This document shows positions 6,101 to 6,737 of a stretch of 6,737 nucleotides of DNA, in pieces. Made by a program: the position numbers and the translations under genes. Position 1 is the stretch's first letter, and every line of letters begins with the position of its first letter. Source of the DNA: Clostridiales bacterium (GTDB lineage: Bacteria; Bacillota; Clostridia; Oscillospirales; Oscillospiraceae); the NCBI GenBank assembly GCA_004551945.1, contig SFPN01000052.1, positions 1-6,737 on the forward strand, given 5' to 3'. The notes beneath the pieces are model-generated. The model made no database searches, was not told the origin of the DNA, and worked only from the letters and a program-made list of their open reading frames with translations.

Positions 6101-6590
6101 CTTCGAGGCTTACAACGACGTTACCACCCTGGAGAGCCACGTGTACTTCTACGGCCTGCGCAAGGGTGAGGAAACCGTGCTGAAGGCCGGCATGGGCAAC
6201 GACATCATCATCAAGTTCATCAACATGTCCGACCCCGACAAGGACGGCTACCGCGTGCTGACCTTCGAGGTCAACGGCGTGCTCCGTGAGCTGAAGGTCC
6301 TGGACAAGACCCTGGAGGTTCTGGAGGACCGGAAGCTGAAGGCCGACAAGAACAACCCCTGCCACCTGGGTTCCACCATCCCCGGCACCGTGGAAACCGT
6401 CCTGGTGAAGGAGGGCGACGAGGTCAAGGTCAACCAGCCGCTGATGATCGTAGAAGCCATGAAGATGGAGACCACCTTCGTATCCAAGATCAACGGCAAG
6501 GTGGACAAGCTCTATGTGGCTCCCGGCGACCGGGTCAACACCGAAGACCTGCTCATCTCCTTCATTCTGGAAGAAGAGGAAGCCAAGTAA
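3117..6590 (+). CDS. pyc: Pyruvate carboxylase (single-chain, biotin-dependent)
   Basis: Cytoplasmic anaplerotic enzyme: pyruvate + HCO3- + ATP to oxaloacetate + ADP + Pi. It has 1157 aa, the normal length for the one-chain form, and is complete. The biotin carboxylase domain (about 9-455) shows LVANRGEIAIR at 13-23, ATP-grasp K166 before SNGGGGRGM, HQK at 243-245 and EMNPRIQVEH at 296-305. The carboxyltransferase domain (about 533-985) shows TDTSMRDAQQS with metal ligand D542, substrate R614, carbamylated K711 in AIKDMAG, metal ligands H740/H742 in HLHTHD, and T875 in VTPTSK matching the catalytic Thr882 of the Rhizobium etli enzyme. The C-terminal biotin carrier domain (about 1084-1152) carries biotinyl K1116 in EAMKME. 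One oddity is Q544 where the RDAHQS motif usually has His. The C-terminal carboxyltransferase (metal, IKDMAG) plus contiguous BC and BCCP rules out acetyl-CoA or propionyl-CoA carboxylase. The family is usually activated by acetyl-CoA, the substrate of the nearby Pta. Confidence 0.98.
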   Translation: MSEVRIKTFKRVLVANRGEIAIRVFRALNELGITSVAIYSKEDKYAMFRTLADEAYPLNPGKGPVDAYLDIDTIIKIAKEHNVDAIHPGYGFLAENPNLVTECEKNGITFIGPTVDSMNAMGDKISSKQIAIAANVPIIPGVDHAMKTVEEAMEVAKKVGYPVMLKASNGGGGRGMRIVYKEADMPKEFKEAIDESKKAFGDDQVFIEKYLRGPKHVEVQVLADNYGNVVHLYDRDCSVQRRHQKVVEYAPAFSVPEATRQKIFNSALALCRHVGYRNAGTCEFLVDLEGNPYFIEMNPRIQVEHTVTELVTDVDIVRSQILIAEGYPLNSKEVNITSQEAIECHGYAIQTRVTSEDPSNNFMPDTGKVSVYHSGSGNGIRLDGGNIYTGAEILPYYDSLLVKISSFDRTFLGAVAKSRRALREIKIQGIKTNISFLINVINNPTFQAGRCYTTFIEETPELFTLSHNLDRASKILDFLGDKIVNVSKGDKPYFEDRVLPKYDETALVYGAKDEFKKLGAKGFTQKIMGEKKLYVTDTSMRDAQQSLIATRMRTKDIVGAARATNTIMQNAFSVEAWGGATYDTAYRFLKESPWKRLEILSERMPNTLIQMLLRASNAVGYSNYPDNLVKEFIRISAIKGVDVFRIFDSLNWIENMKMPIEESLKTGKIVEGSLCYTGDILNPNEVKYTLDYYVKKAKELEALGVHVLAIKDMAGLLKPYAAQKLVETLKSELHIPIHLHTHDTTGAGVATVLKAAEAGVDIADLAIESMAGCTSQPSLNAVVEALRGTERDTGLDFEGLDELSRYYEHVRKVYKANESGQIAPNAQIYKYEIPGGQYSNLLAQVTEMGSKDEFEKIKELYRQANLILGNLIKVTPTSKVVGDLAIFMLKNDLTMDNILTDGASLSYPDSVVDFFKGMIGQPEGGFPKELQKIVLKDIEPITVRPGTLLPDVDFEGIKQHLREKFDMEGFSDFEMDQKAVSYALYPKVYEDYCTHFEAYNDVTTLESHVYFYGLRKGEETVLKAGMGNDIIIKFINMSDPDKDGYRVLTFEVNGVLRELKVLDKTLEVLEDRKLKADKNNPCHLGSTIPGTVETVLVKEGDEVKVNQPLMIVEAMKMETTFVSKINGKVDKLYVAPGDRVNTEDLLISFILEEEEAK

Positions 6591-6622
6591 GAGGTCCCTT
6601 CCAACCTAAAAACTACAGCAGC

Positions 6623-6640
6623 CCCGGCTCATGAGCCGGG
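6623..6640 (+). terminator. Stem of the pyc terminator, apparently cut off from its U-tract
   Basis: A perfect 18-bp palindrome folds into a 7-bp GC-rich stem (6623-6629 with 6634-6640) with a CATG loop, 32 bp after the pyc stop codon. It has the place and shape of an intrinsic terminator stem, but TGCACTTGTC follows in place of a U-tract. The IS3-type end starts at the very next base, so the U-tract was probably displaced by the insertion. That step is inference; a stand-alone palindrome remains possible. Confidence 0.55.
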
Positions 6641-6665
6641 TGCACTTGTCAAGAAAAAGTAGACA
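6641..6665 (-). repeat. Terminal inverted repeat of the IS3-family element
   Basis: Twenty-five bases beginning TGCACTTGTC and ending AGTAGACA. Length, the terminal TG dinucleotide and the inner GACA follow the IS3-family pattern. The matching repeat is outside the window. Confidence 0.6.
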
Positions 6666-6680
6666 CTAAAAAAGACAAAA

Positions 6681-6737
6681 TTACAAGAAGCCCAGTTCGG
6701 TCTTGTACTGAACTGGGCTTTTGTAGCCCAAGGCAGC
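6681..6737 (-). CDS. IS3-family transposase OrfB, C-terminal 18 residues (partial)
   Basis: Reading leftwards from 6737 the codons give AALGYKSPVQYKTELGFL then TAA at 6681-6683. LGYKSPVQY is the typical end of IS3-family OrfB (the integrase-type DDE subunit), which usually finishes with RxHSALGYKSPxxY-like sequence. Only this tail is in the window; the catalytic DDE core and any frameshifted OrfA lie to the right. The sequence ends 16 nt before the inner edge of the terminal repeat. It is too short to say whether the transposase is intact. Confidence 0.78.
   Translation of the reverse strand, partial: AALGYKSPVQYKTELGFL
6688..6722 (+). terminator. Hairpin terminator inside the IS end
   Basis: Positions 6688-6698 pair perfectly with 6710-6720 (11 bp). 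Three more pairs, one of them G-U, close the loop down to CTTGT. On the plus strand the stem runs into TTTTG (6719-6723), so it should stop rightward transcripts coming from pyc. The stem also lies within the last codons of the transposase. On the minus strand the T-rich segment after it is less regular (CTTGTAATTTTGTCTTTTTT), which may weakly end the transposase mRNA. Confidence 0.65.

Larger units (their letters stand above)
6641..6737 (-). mobile_element. End of an IS3-family insertion sequence (partial, runs off the window)
   Basis: The terminal inverted repeat is read as 6641-6665. It starts TG and ends GTAGACA, 25 nt in all, which matches the layout of IS3/IS150-type ends (5'-TG, then a run of A/T, then GGACA or AGACA). 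Next come about 15 AT-rich bases and then the 3' end of a transposase gene reading out towards this end, the normal order at the right end of an IS3 element. The other end, the rest of the transposase and the target duplication lie outside the window. Confidence 0.75.

Noticed and set aside
3111..6365. A 1084-codon open frame on the minus strand opposite pyc
   Set aside because: It is antisense to a fully motif-supported pyruvate carboxylase. Its low-complexity L/V/G/H/D/Q composition is what the reverse strand of C/G-ending codons gives. It has no ribosome site or recognisable domain.
6647..6665. Alternative IS end beginning TGTCAAG at 6647
   Set aside because: It also starts with TG but gives only 19 nt to GACA. 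The end at 6641 gives the 25 nt typical of IS3/IS150-type repeats. Only comparison with other copies can settle it.

Overview
The window looks like the chromosome of a GC-rich anaerobic Firmicute, most likely Clostridia of the Oscillospiraceae/Flavonifractor type. Coding regions strongly prefer C- or G-ending codons. Intergenic DNA is AT-rich, with clear SigA-type promoters (TATAAT boxes, 17-bp spacers) and strong AAGGAG/GGAGGT ribosome binding sites. The taxonomic call is inferred from style and protein character, not from a search.

Layout from left to right. Positions 1-150 hold a leftward-facing extended -10 promoter at the edge, a 10-bp hairpin, and the 12-bp GC-rich intrinsic terminator that closes the leftward gene pta. 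Positions 153-1124 (minus) encode phosphate acetyltransferase. Its own promoter (TTGAAC-17 bp-TACAAT) lies just beyond the end of the next gene. Positions 1222-2625 (minus) encode a MocR-type regulator: a GntR winged helix fused to a PLP-dependent aminotransferase-like domain. Positions 2626-3116 are a long divergent control region with a mocR promoter (TTTACA-17-TATAAT) and a pyc promoter (TTGCAA-17-TATAAT). Positions 3117-6590 (plus) encode a full-length single-chain pyruvate carboxylase. After pyc comes a terminator-like palindrome (6623-6640). The end of an IS3-family insertion sequence abuts it at 6641. The last 18 codons of the IS transposase, on the minus strand, run off the right edge.

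The metabolic genes sit on either side of the pyruvate/acetyl-CoA node. Pyruvate carboxylase sends pyruvate to oxaloacetate, and Pta turns acetyl-CoA into acetyl phosphate for ATP formation. The MocR regulator between them is divergent from pyc and in line with pta. It may link an amino-acid or PLP-type signal to this branch point. No MocR regulator of pyc is known to me, so that is inference.

The two points most worth a second look are the IS3 element sitting exactly at the 3' edge of the pyc terminator stem, and the MocR-pyc/pta arrangement with its large regulatory region. I see no CRISPR array, tRNA, rRNA, phage gene or defence system.
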